NCBI GenBank assembly: GCA_965247175.1
Contig: OZ252006.1
Location: 744,001-808,000, forward strand
Direction: 5' to 3'
From: JANQMX01 sp965247175
Lineage (GTDB): Bacteria > Pseudomonadota > Alphaproteobacteria > Kiloniellales > DSM-21159
Length of the DNA stretch: 64,000 bases
Made by a program: the position numbers and the translations under genes. A model generated the notes under the pieces. That model saw nothing but the letters and a program-made list of their open reading frames with translations. It made no database searches and had not been told where the DNA came from. Positions 34,123-43,282 of the stretch are shown one piece after another. Position 1 is the first letter of the stretch. Every line of letters begins with the position of its first letter.

Positions 34123-34166
34123 AAAAAAAGGCGGGAGCGAAGAGCGGTAGCTCACTCTTCGCTCCC
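34123..34166 (-). terminator. Rho-independent terminator of icd
   Basis: GGGAGCGAAGAG (34133-34144) and CTCTTCGCTCCC (34155-34166) form a perfect 12-bp stem with a 10-base loop. On the minus strand it is followed by GCC and seven T (34129-34123). It lies about 50 bases past the isocitrate dehydrogenase stop. Confidence 0.9.
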
Positions 34167-34215
34167 AGTCCTCCCTGAAACATCCCTTTTTTCGGGATTG
34201 TCTCTGTTGTTGTCG

Positions 34216-35715
34216 TTATTGTCCCTGACCCAACGAATAGCCGGGTTCGCCATCGAAGGTGTAGAGCTGCTCGGTCTTGATGAAGTCGACACCGGCGCCG
34301 GTCAACTGGCGCAGAATGTCGAGCACCATGGCCTTGTTGAACTGCTTGCCTTCCCGAGCCAGGAAGCGGCAGCGCCAGTGGTCCGTGGTGAAGGTTTCCG
34401 GCAGGCCGCCCGGCCAGATCTTCACGCCGCGATTGGTGATCATGGCCAGTTCGACCAGCTCGCTCTCGGCGGTCTTCATTTCCCGTGCCAGCTCTTCGAC
34501 CGGAGCGGTCGAATGAACGAAGACGTCCATGCCGACCAGTTCCTTCTTGGCCGGCGGGCGTCGGGTCGCCTCCGGCACGGCGAAGGGCTTGGTCTCCTGG
34601 TCGAGGGACACGGCGGCTAGGCGCTGCGGCTTTTCGCCAAGGCGGCTGATGACGGCATCGGCAAAGGCGCTCGTGCCGAGCTTCTCCTTGGAGACGCCGT
34701 CCTTGTAAATGTCGTAGGTGTGCAGGCCGTCCTCGATCGTCTTGAGCCAGGCGTTGTGCACGCGCTCGGCGACATCCCGTTGTCCGAGGTGGGCCATCAT
34801 CATCACGCCGGCCAGAAGCAGGCCCGAGGGGTTGGCCAAGTCCTGGCCCGCGCGGCGCGGGGCCGAGCCGTGAATGGCCTCGAACATGGCGCATTGGGCG
34901 CCGATGTTGGCGGAGGGCGCGAGGCCGACGGAGCCGGCGATCTGGGCCGCCACGTCGCTTAGAACGTCGCCATAGAGATTGGGCATGACGACGACGTCGA
35001 AGGCTTCCGGCGTGTCAGCCAGCTTTGCGGCGCCGATGTCGACGATCCAGTGCTCGTTCTCGATATCGGGATACTCGGCGGCGACCTCGTCGAAGACCTT
35101 GTGGAAGAGGCCATCGGTCAGCTTCATGATGTTGTCTTTGGTGAAGCAGGTGACCTTCTTGCGGCCGTGCGCCCGGGCATACTCGAAGGCATAGCGCACG
35201 ATCTTCTCGCTGCCGGGCCGGGAGATCAGCTTCAGGCACTGATAAACCTCGTCGGTCTGTCGGTGCTCGATGCCGGCATAGAGATCCTCTTCGTTCTCAC
35301 GCACAACGACCACGTCCATGACGGGATGCTTGGTGGCGATAAAGGGATCGTAGGAGACGCAGGGGCGAACGTTGGCGAAGAGTCCCAGGCTCTTGCGCAC
35401 CGTCACGTTGAGGCTCTTGTAGCCGCCGCCTTGCGGCGTCGTGATCGGCGCTTTGTAGAAGACCTTGGTGCGGCGCAGGCTGTCCCAAGACTCGGCCGCA
35501 ATACCCGCGGTGTTGCCGGACTTGTAGAGCTGCTCGCCGATCTCGATAGGCTCGATCGCCAAGTTGGCGCCGCCCGCGATCAGAACTTTCAAGCTGGCCT
35601 TCATGATCTCGGGCCCGATGCCATCGCCAAAGGCGACCGTTACCGGTGTCCCTGATCCGTCGTTCGCCTTGCCGATGTACTCGTCGATATCGATCGGTTT
35701 GGCTTCGACGTTCAT
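34216..35715 (-). CDS. icd: NADP-dependent isocitrate dehydrogenase (long, Thermus/Rickettsia type)
   Basis: This 499-residue cytoplasmic TCA-cycle enzyme converts isocitrate to 2-oxoglutarate. G-D-G-I-G-P-E-I opens the fold. R-E-N-E-E-D-L-Y-A-G-I-E-H binds substrate, and N-L-Y-G-D-V-L-S-D followed by E-A-I-H-G-S-A-P marks the metal and cofactor sites. About 150 extra C-terminal residues (from about residue 345) distinguish it from the E. coli type and match the Thermus/Rickettsia form. CAGGAG precedes the chosen ATG. It is monocistronic with a strong terminator. Confidence 0.92.
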   Translation of the reverse strand: MNVEAKPIDIDEYIGKANDGSGTPVTVAFGDGIGPEIMKASLKVLIAGGANLAIEPIEIGEQLYKSGNTAGIAAESWDSLRRTKVFYKAPITTPQGGGYKSLNVTVRKSLGLFANVRPCVSYDPFIATKHPVMDVVVVRENEEDLYAGIEHRQTDEVYQCLKLISRPGSEKIVRYAFEYARAHGRKKVTCFTKDNIMKLTDGLFHKVFDEVAAEYPDIENEHWIVDIGAAKLADTPEAFDVVVMPNLYGDVLSDVAAQIAGSVGLAPSANIGAQCAMFEAIHGSAPRRAGQDLANPSGLLLAGVMMMAHLGQRDVAERVHNAWLKTIEDGLHTYDIYKDGVSKEKLGTSAFADAVISRLGEKPQRLAAVSLDQETKPFAVPEATRRPPAKKELVGMDVFVHSTAPVEELAREMKTAESELVELAMITNRGVKIWPGGLPETFTTDHWRCRFLAREGKQFNKAMVLDILRQLTGAGVDFIKTEQLYTFDGEPGYSLGQGQ

Positions 35716-35847
35716 GCGCGGGTCTCCTGCTGGGAATTGAGTGGCTGCAACATAAGCAGCATCTGGCAATTGTTAAAGTTGATAACGACTGTCTGGAAGA
35801 TTGGGTTTCTCTATCATTGTCGGGCCGCTTTTCGATGGCCGAGGTTG

Positions 35848-36933
35848 TCAAGCGCTGCCGAGCACGACGCAGTCGCGGGGCCGGATGCGCAGCTTGACGC
35901 TTTCGCCTTCGCGGAAGGGGCGTTCGTCGATGGTGCCGATGACCTGCAGGCGGAGGTCGCCCACCTTCACGAAGTAGCGGGCGGTGACGCCGAGGTAATC
36001 CACGTCGGCGACCGTGCCCTCGAGGATGCTGTCGCCATTGCCGCCTTCCCAGTCGGAGGCGATTCCGATCTTCTCGGCCCGGATGACGAGCTTGACCTGC
36101 GCATGGCCGAAGTGGCCGTTCTGGTTGTCGGCATCGACGGTCACGCCCTCGGACAGCTCCAAGGACGTGGTTGCGCCATTGCTTCCCAGCACGCGGGCTT
36201 CCAGGAGGTTCGAGTAGCCCAGGAAGTCGGCGACGAAGGCGGACGCTGGGCGGTTGTAGACCTCTTCGGGTGGGCCTTGCTGCTCGGACTCGCCCTCGCT
36301 CATGACCACGACGGTGTCGGACATGGCGAGCGCCTCTTCCTGGTCGTGGGTGACGAAGAGGGTGGTGATGTTGAGCTCACGCTGAATCTTCTTGAGCTCG
36401 ACGCGCATCTCCTCGCGCAGGTTGGCGTCGAGCGCGGAGAGCGGCTCGTCGAGCAGCAGCACGTCTGGCTGAATGACAACGGCGCGCGCCAGCGCGATGC
36501 GCTGTTGCTGGCCGCCGGAGAGCTGGGAGGGCAGGCGGGATTCCATGCCCGGCAGGCGCACCAGCTCGAGCGCCTGTGCGACGCGGTGGCGGCTCTCCTC
36601 CTTCGGCACGTCGCGGTACTTCAAGCCGAAGGCGACGTTGTCGAAGACGCTCTTGTGCGGAAACAGCGCGTAGTTCTGAAACACCAAGCCGATGTTGCGC
36701 TTGTGGATCGGCACCTCGTTGATGCGGTTGCCATTGACCAGGATCTCGCCGTCGCTCGGTGTCTCCAGCCCAGCAACCATGCGCAGGATGGTGGTCTTAC
36801 CACAGCCGGAGGGGCCAAGCAGCGTCGTGAACGACCCGGCATCGAGCGTCAGGTCGACGCTCTTGACCGCCTGCACGCTGCCGAAAAACTTGCTGATCCG
36901 CTTGAGCTCGACCGCGCCTGCGGGTCCTACCAT
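35848..36933 (-). CDS. Spermidine/putrescine-type ABC transporter ATP-binding protein (PotA-like)
   Basis: This 361-residue ATPase has Walker A G-P-S-G-C-G-K-T near residue 38, signature L-S-G-G-Q-Q-Q-R and Walker B V-L-L-L-D-E-P. A C-terminal TOBE domain (about 280-355) is typical of PotA and iron/sulfate relatives. It energises the two permeases encoded upstream. It follows the binding-protein gene after an intergenic hairpin. Confidence 0.92.
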   Translation of the reverse strand: MVGPAGAVELKRISKFFGSVQAVKSVDLTLDAGSFTTLLGPSGCGKTTILRMVAGLETPSDGEILVNGNRINEVPIHKRNIGLVFQNYALFPHKSVFDNVAFGLKYRDVPKEESRHRVAQALELVRLPGMESRLPSQLSGGQQQRIALARAVVIQPDVLLLDEPLSALDANLREEMRVELKKIQRELNITTLFVTHDQEEALAMSDTVVVMSEGESEQQGPPEEVYNRPASAFVADFLGYSNLLEARVLGSNGATTSLELSEGVTVDADNQNGHFGHAQVKLVIRAEKIGIASDWEGGNGDSILEGTVADVDYLGVTARYFVKVGDLRLQVIGTIDERPFREGESVKLRIRPRDCVVLGSA

Positions 36934-36970
36934 TGCGCCGGCCCTATTGCTGTTCCGGGAAAAGAAGAAT

Positions 36971-36996
36971 GGCCGGGGCGTGAGAGCCCCGGCCAT
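36971..36996 (-). promoter_or_regulatory. Intergenic 10-bp hairpin after the polyamine-binding-protein gene
   Basis: TGGCCGGGGC (36971-36980) pairs perfectly with GCCCCGGCCA (36987-36996) around a 6-base loop, 15 bases after the stop. On the minus strand TTCTTCTTTT follows, so it looks like a leaky terminator or attenuator between the binding protein and the ATPase. Confidence 0.65.
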
Positions 36997-37011
36997 GTAT
37001 GACGTTCAGAC

Positions 37012-38172
37012 TCAACCGCCTTTCTCGACGCGGTTCCACTTCTTCTGCCACGCAGTGCGGTTCTCCGCCCAATAGGCGGCGTCGGCGAACAGCAGGTTCT
37101 CGAGCGTGCCAGTTGGGTCGAAGGCCGGCAGGGCCTGGACTTCTGGCGGCATGTCGACCTTGGTCGGGTCGAGCGAGGGCGGATAGTTCTGCCCGATGGC
37201 GACGGCGATGGAGACCTCCGGCTCGAGCATGTAGTTGAGCAGCTCTTCGGCCTCCGGCATCGGTGAGCCTTTGGCCACGAAGAGCGTCTCCATCCAGGAG
37301 TAGGTGCCCGGCGGCTCGCTGTAGCCGATCGGGTGACCTTGCTTCTGCACGCCGGCGACGCGGCCCGACCAGGCATCGCACGCCAGGTACTCTTCCTTGG
37401 CCAGCAGGTCCATCAGCTCGGCGCCGGAGCCGAAGTACTTGAGGATGAGGTCGCGGTGCTCCCGAACCTTGTCCCAACAGGCCTCGATATCCTCGATGTT
37501 GTTCGGGTTCTGGCCGGTCTGCAGCGCGGCATGCCAGATACGGCCCTGCCAGCTGCCGTAGCCGCCAAGCTTACCCTTGAGGTCCTCGCGCAGGATGATG
37601 TTGGCGCCGTCGGCCTCGGCCTCTTCCTTGGAGATGTAGTTGGTGTTGTAGGCGAAGCCGGTGTTGCCGTAGTCGAAGGGCACGGCGGAGAGGCCATCCG
37701 GCGTGATCGCGCGGAAGGGCTCGATCAGGGCCGGCATGACCAGCTTCAGGTTCGGGATGTTGTCCTCGTTGATGACCGCGCCGTAGCCGGCATCGGTCAG
37801 TGTCTGGTAGATCGTGACGCCGGAGGAGAGGTGCAGGTTGTAGGTACCTTCCGGGGACGCCTTGATATTGTTGAAGTGCTCTTCCTCAGAGCCGAAGGTG
37901 CCGTCGATCACGGTGATCCCGGTGGCCTCTTCGTAAGGCGTGAAGGCGCCCTTGCGCAGCGCTTCCGAGACGATGCCGCCCCAGCCGTCAAAGCGCAGCT
38001 TCTCGACATTGGCGCGGGCGGGGCGCGCGAAGCGGGTCATGACCGTGCCACCCACGCCGACCGCGAGGCCAGCGCAGCCGAGCAGGCTCATGAAATCGCG
38101 GCGGGGCAGGTCGCCGTTTCCGAAGCGTTCCAGCAGACGTTCGTATCGTCTGGTCTCTGACATCTTTGCCAT
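37012..38172 (-). CDS. ABC transporter substrate-binding protein, spermidine/putrescine type (PotD-like)
   Basis: This 386-residue protein has a long N-terminal region holding a twin-arginine signal, R-R-D-F-M-S-L-L-G, cleaved after A-R-A near residue 55. The mature protein has the SBP_bac_8 fold, with F-G-S-E-E-E-H near residue 95 and Y-G-N-T-G-F-A-Y-N near residue 172. The ATG at 38172 has GTGAGG upstream; a second ATG nine bases on is possible. A polyamine is the usual ligand of such clusters but is not proven. Confidence 0.9.
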   Translation of the reverse strand: MAKMSETRRYERLLERFGNGDLPRRDFMSLLGCAGLAVGVGGTVMTRFARPARANVEKLRFDGWGGIVSEALRKGAFTPYEEATGITVIDGTFGSEEEHFNNIKASPEGTYNLHLSSGVTIYQTLTDAGYGAVINEDNIPNLKLVMPALIEPFRAITPDGLSAVPFDYGNTGFAYNTNYISKEEAEADGANIILREDLKGKLGGYGSWQGRIWHAALQTGQNPNNIEDIEACWDKVREHRDLILKYFGSGAELMDLLAKEEYLACDAWSGRVAGVQKQGHPIGYSEPPGTYSWMETLFVAKGSPMPEAEELLNYMLEPEVSIAVAIGQNYPPSLDPTKVDMPPEVQALPAFDPTGTLENLLFADAAYWAENRTAWQKKWNRVEKGG

Positions 38173-38248
38173 GCTGTGCCTCACTTTCTGCTGTTGTGGC
38201 GGTTTGTTTGGCACCCGGTTTCTAGGGTGCAGAAAGCGCGGGCCGTGA

Positions 38249-39031
38249 TCATGGCTTGGCTCGCGCGAAGTAGCGGGCAAGGCCCCCGGCAAGGAGCGGT
38301 ATGCCCACGGTGATGACGATCATCACGGTCCCTAGCGCGTTGATCTCCGGGCTGATCGAGTTGCGCAGCATGCCGTAGATCTGCGTCGGCACCGTCTCGG
38401 TGCCGGGCGGGCGCCAGAAGATGGTCGCCGTGATGTTGTCGAAGGAGATGGTGAAGGCGAAGAGCAGGCCGGCGAAGATGGCCGGCATGAGCAGCGGGAA
38501 GGTGATCGCGAAGAAGGTCTGGATGCGATTGGCGCCGAGGCTCAAGGCCGCTTCCTCGTAGACCCTCCGGATGCCGACCAGGCGCGCCTGCACCACCAGC
38601 ACCACGTAGGGCAGGGAGATCAGGATGTGGCCCAGCATCAGGACCGGCAAGCTCCGTGGCTGGCTGAGCCAGAGCATGAAGAGCAGCAGGCCAACGCCGA
38701 GCACGGTCTCGGGAATCAGGACCGGGGCGACCAGCAGAGTGTTGATCCAGCTCTTGCCTGGGAAGTCGTAGCGCACCAGCGCGATGGAGGCGAGGATGCC
38801 GAAGGTGGTGGAGACGATGGCCGTGACGATGGCGAGCCAGAGTGAGGTTTGGAACGCGCGGACGATGGCGGCGTTGTTGAACAGCTCCTCGAACCATCTC
38901 AGGGAAAAGCCCTCGATGGGGAAGCTGCCGAACTGCGCCGAGTTGAAGGACAGCAGCACCACCACCGCAATGGGCGCGAACATGAAGATGTAGACCAGTG
39001 TGGTGAAGCTGCGGATCGCGAAGTTTCCCAT
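38249..39031 (-). CDS. ABC transporter permease, spermidine/putrescine type (PotC-like)
   Basis: This 260-residue inner-membrane permease has about six helices. The EAA loop Y-E-E-A-A-L-S-L-G-A-N-R-I-Q-T-F near residue 170 is of the PotC type. It lies 8 bases after the PotB-like gene and 76 bases before the binding-protein gene. Confidence 0.92.
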   Translation of the reverse strand: MGNFAIRSFTTLVYIFMFAPIAVVVLLSFNSAQFGSFPIEGFSLRWFEELFNNAAIVRAFQTSLWLAIVTAIVSTTFGILASIALVRYDFPGKSWINTLLVAPVLIPETVLGVGLLLFMLWLSQPRSLPVLMLGHILISLPYVVLVVQARLVGIRRVYEEAALSLGANRIQTFFAITFPLLMPAIFAGLLFAFTISFDNITATIFWRPPGTETVPTQIYGMLRNSISPEINALGTVMIVITVGIPLLAGGLARYFARAKP

Positions 39032-39039
39032 GGGCGGCC

Positions 39040-39939
39040 TCAGCGGAAGGACTTGTAGACCTGCGAGAGGCCCATAATGCGGTTGTAGATCAAAACGATG
39101 GAGCCGAGCATGATGAGCATGACGCAGGACAGCGTGGCGCCCATCGGCCAGTTGAGCTCGTCCATCAGTGAATCGAAGATCAGGTTGCCGAACATGAAAT
39201 CGCGCGGCCCGCCTAAGATCTGCGGCGTCACGAAGGTTCCGGCCGAGAGCACGAAGCAGAGCAGCGAGCCGGCGGCGAGGCCGGGCAGGGAGAGCGGCAG
39301 GGTCACTTCGCGAAAGGCCTGCCAGGAGGTGGCGCCGAGGGTGCGGGCGGCCGAGACCAGGTTGCGGTCGATACCCTCCAGGCTGACGTAGATGTTCAGC
39401 ACCATGTAGGGCAGCAGGAAGTGGATCATGCCCATGATCACCGCGCCTTCGGTGTAGAGCATCTTGATCGGCTCATCGATGATGCCGATGGACAACAGGG
39501 TGGCGTTGATGAATCCCTGATTGCCCAGCACGTGGATCCAGGAAAAGGTGCGGATGATGAAGCTGACCCAGAAGGGCAGGATCAGCAGCAGCATCAGCAG
39601 CCACTTATGGCGGAAGGTGGTGGTGGCGATGTAGTAGGCCGGAATGTAGCCGACCACGGCGCAGACCACGGTCGCCGTCACCGCGATACGCAGAGTCGTC
39701 CAGATGGCGCCGTGGTAATAGCCGTCGGTGAAGAACTCGATCCAGTTGCCGAACTGAAAGGCCGGCTTGTCCACGCCCACATCGACGAAGAGATAAAACG
39801 AATAAACAAAAATGATCAGCATGGGGATGATGAGCAGGAAGAACAGCGTGATGAGCGCTGGCGCGAGAAGTTGCCAAGCCTTGCTTGGCACGCTCGTCTT
39901 GCTGCCGAGAGATATCGGCTGGGCCGTCGCTTCGGCCAT
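39040..39939 (-). CDS. ABC transporter permease, spermidine/putrescine type (PotB-like)
   Basis: This 299-residue inner-membrane permease has about six helices and a cytoplasmic N-terminus of about 25 residues. The EAA-like loop is L-V-S-A-A-R-T-L-G-A-T-S-W-Q-A-F near residue 197. It is the first gene of the B-C-binding protein-A operon. The 240-base spacer upstream, before the convergently reading part of the lipoprotein gene, contains no other gene I can see. Confidence 0.92.
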   Translation of the reverse strand: MAEATAQPISLGSKTSVPSKAWQLLAPALITLFFLLIIPMLIIFVYSFYLFVDVGVDKPAFQFGNWIEFFTDGYYHGAIWTTLRIAVTATVVCAVVGYIPAYYIATTTFRHKWLLMLLLILPFWVSFIIRTFSWIHVLGNQGFINATLLSIGIIDEPIKMLYTEGAVIMGMIHFLLPYMVLNIYVSLEGIDRNLVSAARTLGATSWQAFREVTLPLSLPGLAAGSLLCFVLSAGTFVTPQILGGPRDFMFGNLIFDSLMDELNWPMGATLSCVMLIMLGSIVLIYNRIMGLSQVYKSFR

Positions 39940-40178
39940 GCTGCCCCTGTCGCTCCGTCCGCCCCTTTGACCGGAAGCGCGCGGCTCCCGCTGTCGGACT
40001 ACGTTGTTGTTCTTCGCTCGTTGCGCAGGCCAGACCTCAGCCCACGCCGGTCATGCTAACGTCACTAATCGATCGACGTCCAGTCTTGAGCTGTGCAATT
40101 TGCTCATCCCCACAGCGCTTGTGGCGCGGGGAGAATACCAGCGGGCTCGCAGGTCAAGCCGGGCTGGCGACCGGTCGC

Positions 40179-41012
40179 CTAGAGTTCCGTAATGATCATG
40201 ACGCTTCCGGCGATGTCGACGATGGACTCCTTGATCCTGAAGCGGATGTTCCGTCCGCCTGTCGCGTAGTGCCACTCGCCCCGATCGGACCGCACGATGA
40301 TGGTCTTGATGCCGCTTCGCAGCGACCCGACACCGGCCTGTGCCGTCAAGGAGAGCGATGCCAGGTTAAAGGTGTGCGAGAGCCGCACCTCCCCACTCAA
40401 GAAATCGAGTCTGAGAGGAATCGGTCTGAGCTGGGCAGAAAGAAAGTACTCACCGTTCAAGCTAGGCGACTTTCGCGGGCGCGACCGCACGGTGCTGGTG
40501 AAGTCCCGATAGGATTTCCTGACGCCCCGCGCCAGCTTGATGAGCTCCACCCACCTTGGGTCGCTGGCGGAGGGAAGATTGCTCTCATTCGCGAAGTTGT
40601 AGCCGTAGTTGAAAAACGAGCGCTGGCTATCGCGAATCCTCGCCATGCTCTCTGGATAGATCAGATAGCCGTGCTTTTTGCCGGTTCTGGCGAAGTACGA
40701 TGAGAACTTCGCCAGAGCTTCCAGTGCCTGCCATCCTTGCTTCAGATCGCGGGAACGCGCTCTCGCGTTTCCCTTGTAGTCCTTATTTCGATAGTCATCG
40801 AACTCGTCCTCCATTCTCGTGAGTTGCTTCGAGATGAAGTCCAGGTTCTTTTTGACCTGCTCCAAAGAGCCTTGTTCATGGGCGTCCATTTTCTCCCAAT
40901 CGGGCCGGTCGCAGCCGGCCAGAAGCAGGAGTGTTGCCGTGATCAGCGCGGCGGTCAGTCCGCGGAAATTGGGATGTTTGACCGCTGTTCGAGGACAGTA
41001 CGGGATATCCAT
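40179..41012 (-). CDS. Orphan lipoprotein, unknown function
   Basis: This 277-residue protein has a signal peptide with lipobox L-L-A-G-C, where Cys34 is the lipidation site; Asp follows it, which in enterobacteria favours inner-membrane retention. A charged helical stretch (about 40-105) precedes a mixed domain with many Arg and Lys and a C-terminal beta-rich part. I recognise no family. GGGAGACC precedes the ATG. Its base composition looks lower in GC than its neighbours and it sits next to an AT-rich spacer, hinting at later acquisition. Confidence 0.7.
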   Translation of the reverse strand: MDIPYCPRTAVKHPNFRGLTAALITATLLLLAGCDRPDWEKMDAHEQGSLEQVKKNLDFISKQLTRMEDEFDDYRNKDYKGNARARSRDLKQGWQALEALAKFSSYFARTGKKHGYLIYPESMARIRDSQRSFFNYGYNFANESNLPSASDPRWVELIKLARGVRKSYRDFTSTVRSRPRKSPSLNGEYFLSAQLRPIPLRLDFLSGEVRLSHTFNLASLSLTAQAGVGSLRSGIKTIIVRSDRGEWHYATGGRNIRFRIKESIVDIAGSVMIITEL

Positions 41013-41272
41013 GAGGTGGTCTCCCTACTAATAAAAAACCTCCAACGTCTCATCGGAACTACTAAAGCTGCAGAGAAAGAGAGTGTCTGGTTTAGTGTGC
41101 AAATAATCGAATCTCCATAGTCAGATTAGCATTTCGGAAACGAAAATGTATTTCAAATTATAGCCGGACGTATGCGCCAAAGCTGCTTATTATTGATGCA
41201 TCTTTAGTATTTTATTGCGGACTCGGGGTTATGCCAGCGTGTCTATCCCGCTCGTTTCTTTACGTTTCGCCG
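41013..41272. other. AT-rich intergenic spacer
   Basis: By hand count, 41041-41220 is 39% G+C, well below the surrounding genes. It separates the lipoprotein start from the end of dgcA. No ORF or RNA gene is visible. The minus strand holds a perfect TATAAT. Confidence 0.7.
41157..41162 (-). promoter_or_regulatory. Candidate -10 box for the lipoprotein gene
   Basis: TATAAT reads on the minus strand within the AT-rich spacer, about 145 bases before the lipoprotein start. The matching -35 is weak (around AGCTTT at 17 bases). Confidence 0.3.
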
Positions 41273-42250
41273 TCAGCCCCAGAGTTCCTTAGGCGCCGGC
41301 AGGATACCGTCCGGCGTATAGGTCAGCCCCGGCTCGCGGTCCTCGGCCAGGAGCCAAGGACCGTCGAGATCGACGAAGGCGGCGAGGCTGCCGACCAGCA
41401 TGGCTGGTGCCATGGCGAGCGAGGTGCCGACGTTGCAGCCGACCATGATGCCGAGGCCCCTGGCCTGGGCTTCGCGGGCCGTGGCCAGGGCTTCGGTCAG
41501 GCCGCCGGCCTTGTCGAGCTTGATGTTGACGTAGTCGTAGCGGCCTTCGACAGCCGGCAGTGAGCTGCGGTCCTTGAAGCCTTCGTCTGCGGCGATGGGC
41601 AGGGGGTGAGAGAAGGATGCGAGCAGCGCGTCCTGGCCGTGCCTTAGCGGCTGTTCGAGAAGCTCGACCCCCATCTCCGCCAACGGTTCGACACTGGCGG
41701 CCAGCTCGTCGGGCGGCCAGCCTTCGTTGGCGTCGACGATCAGCCGCGCCTCCGGCACCGCCTCCCGCACGGCAGCCACACGGGCTAGGTTGCCCGGACC
41801 GCCGAGCTTGAGCTTGAGCAGCGGCCAGTTGGCGTCGCGGGCGGCAGTGGCCATGGCCTCGGGTCTATCCAAGCCAATGGTGAAGACGGTCGGCAAGCGC
41901 GCGGGCGGCTCCAGGCCGGCCAGCTCCCAAGCGCTCTTGCCGGAGAGCTTGGCTTCCAGGTCCCACAGCGCGCAGTCGATCGCCGCGCGCGCTGGCCCTG
42001 CAGGCAATGCGTCCAACAGTGCCTTTCGATCCATACCGCTTTCGAGTGCCTCCTTCACCGACAAGGCTTGCGCGACCGTGTCTGGGGCTGACGGATTGAA
42101 GAGCTCCCCGCGCTCGCCTTCGCCGCGTCCGACCACGCCGTTCTCGGTGATCTCGACCACGACGACGTCGCCGGTTTCCTGCGTCAGGCGCGAGATGACA
42201 AAGGGCTGCTTGAGCGGCCACTGCTCGGCGCGGACGCTGACCTCACGCAT
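41273..42250 (-). CDS. dgcA: Enolase-superfamily racemase, N-acetyl-D-glutamate racemase (DgcA-like)
   Basis: This 325-residue enolase-superfamily member has a capping domain (about 1-110) and a barrel with K-L-K-L near residue 145, D-A-N-E-G near residue 174, E-Q-P near residue 199 and D-E near residue 224 as metal and base ligands. N-I-K-L-D-K near residue 248 supplies the second Lys. This is the dipeptide epimerase branch. Its 8-base overlap with a DUF1611 gene is the arrangement of dgcN-dgcA, where it converts N-acetyl-D-Glu to N-acetyl-L-Glu. The ATG sits inside the end of dgcN. Confidence 0.85.
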   Translation of the reverse strand: MREVSVRAEQWPLKQPFVISRLTQETGDVVVVEITENGVVGRGEGERGELFNPSAPDTVAQALSVKEALESGMDRKALLDALPAGPARAAIDCALWDLEAKLSGKSAWELAGLEPPARLPTVFTIGLDRPEAMATAARDANWPLLKLKLGGPGNLARVAAVREAVPEARLIVDANEGWPPDELAASVEPLAEMGVELLEQPLRHGQDALLASFSHPLPIAADEGFKDRSSLPAVEGRYDYVNIKLDKAGGLTEALATAREAQARGLGIMVGCNVGTSLAMAPAMLVGSLAAFVDLDGPWLLAEDREPGLTYTPDGILPAPKELWG

Positions 42251-43256
42251 AGTGGCTTTCCAGTGCATCGACGATCGGCGCTATCCCTGTCCGCACCGGG
42301 TCGACAGCGGGCAGGGCGAGTGCCTCGGCGGTCTCTGCCAGGAAGCGTTCGGCTTCGTCCGCTGCGAGCTTGCTGGTGTTGATGCTCGCGCCGATGAAGC
42401 GAACGTCGGGGTTGGTCAGACGGCCGGTCGTGAGGTTGAGGTCGATACACTCCTCCAAGTTCGGCAGGTGCCACTTCTCCATACCGTCGATGTGCGGCCG
42501 CTTGGCCTCGTGGCAGAGCACCAGGGCATCCGGTTGGGAGCCGTGCAGCAGGCCCAAGCTGACCCCGGCGTAGGAGGGGTGGAAGAGCGAGCCCTGGCCC
42601 TCGACAATGTCCCAATGGTCCGGTTCGGCATCGGGCGACAGCAGCTCGGCGGAGCCGGAGACGAAATCGGACACCACCGCATCGACACAGATACCGCTCC
42701 CGGCAATGAAGATGCCCGTCTGTCCCGTCGCACGGAATTCCGCCTTGTGGCCGCGCTGCCGCATCTCGGCTTCTATGGCGAGGGCGGTGAACATCTTGCC
42801 GACACAGGTGTCGGTGCCAACGGTCAAGAGCCGTCGGCCAAGACGCTTGTCGCCATTGCCGACCGGAATGGGGCCGTCTGGGTGGCGCACGTCGATCAAA
42901 CGCCTGCCGCGCTGCTCTGCGGCCTCAGCAAGCTGTTGGTTATCGGCGAGGCGGCTGTGCAGGCCGGCGGCGAGATCGAGGCCGGCGTCAAGCGCTACGG
43001 TCATCTCCGCCATCCAGCGGTCTGGCAAGCGGCCACCGGCCGGCGCAACGCCGATGATCAGAGTGCCGGCGCCTTGGGCCGCTGCTGCGGCGTAGTCCAT
43101 ATCGGGCAGGCCCGTGTCGGCGCCGCAGCCCGGCAGCCGCCGTTGGCCGATGCACCACTCACGGCGCCAGTGTGCGATGCCGGTGGCCGTTTTGGCCGCC
43201 AAGGGATCCTCGTTGTCGCCGAGGAAAAGCAAATAGGGACGCTTGAGCTCGTGCAC
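42243..43256 (-). CDS. dgcN: DUF1611 protein, D-glutamate N-acetyltransferase (DgcN-like)
   Basis: This 337-residue cytoplasmic protein has an N-terminal domain and a P-loop-type C-terminal domain with V-G-T-D-T-C-V-G-K-M near residue 146. V-E-G-Q-G-S-L-F-H-P near residue 219 and C-H-E-A-K-R near residue 250 are DUF1611 landmarks. DgcN proteins acetylate D-glutamate as the first step of its breakdown. The start is GTG with AGGAG nine bases upstream. The longer in-frame ATG lacks a ribosome site. Confidence 0.87.
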   Translation of the reverse strand: MHELKRPYLLFLGDNEDPLAAKTATGIAHWRREWCIGQRRLPGCGADTGLPDMDYAAAAAQGAGTLIIGVAPAGGRLPDRWMAEMTVALDAGLDLAAGLHSRLADNQQLAEAAEQRGRRLIDVRHPDGPIPVGNGDKRLGRRLLTVGTDTCVGKMFTALAIEAEMRQRGHKAEFRATGQTGIFIAGSGICVDAVVSDFVSGSAELLSPDAEPDHWDIVEGQGSLFHPSYAGVSLGLLHGSQPDALVLCHEAKRPHIDGMEKWHLPNLEECIDLNLTTGRLTNPDVRFIGASINTSKLAADEAERFLAETAEALALPAVDPVRTGIAPIVDALESHYA

Positions 43257-43282
43257 CTGGAAACTCCTAACAGAAGGGGCGC

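Noticed and set aside
34182..34198. ATCCC/GGGAT mini-hairpin with six T in the loop
   Set aside because: Only 5 bp and directly beside the much stronger icd terminator; probably incidental.
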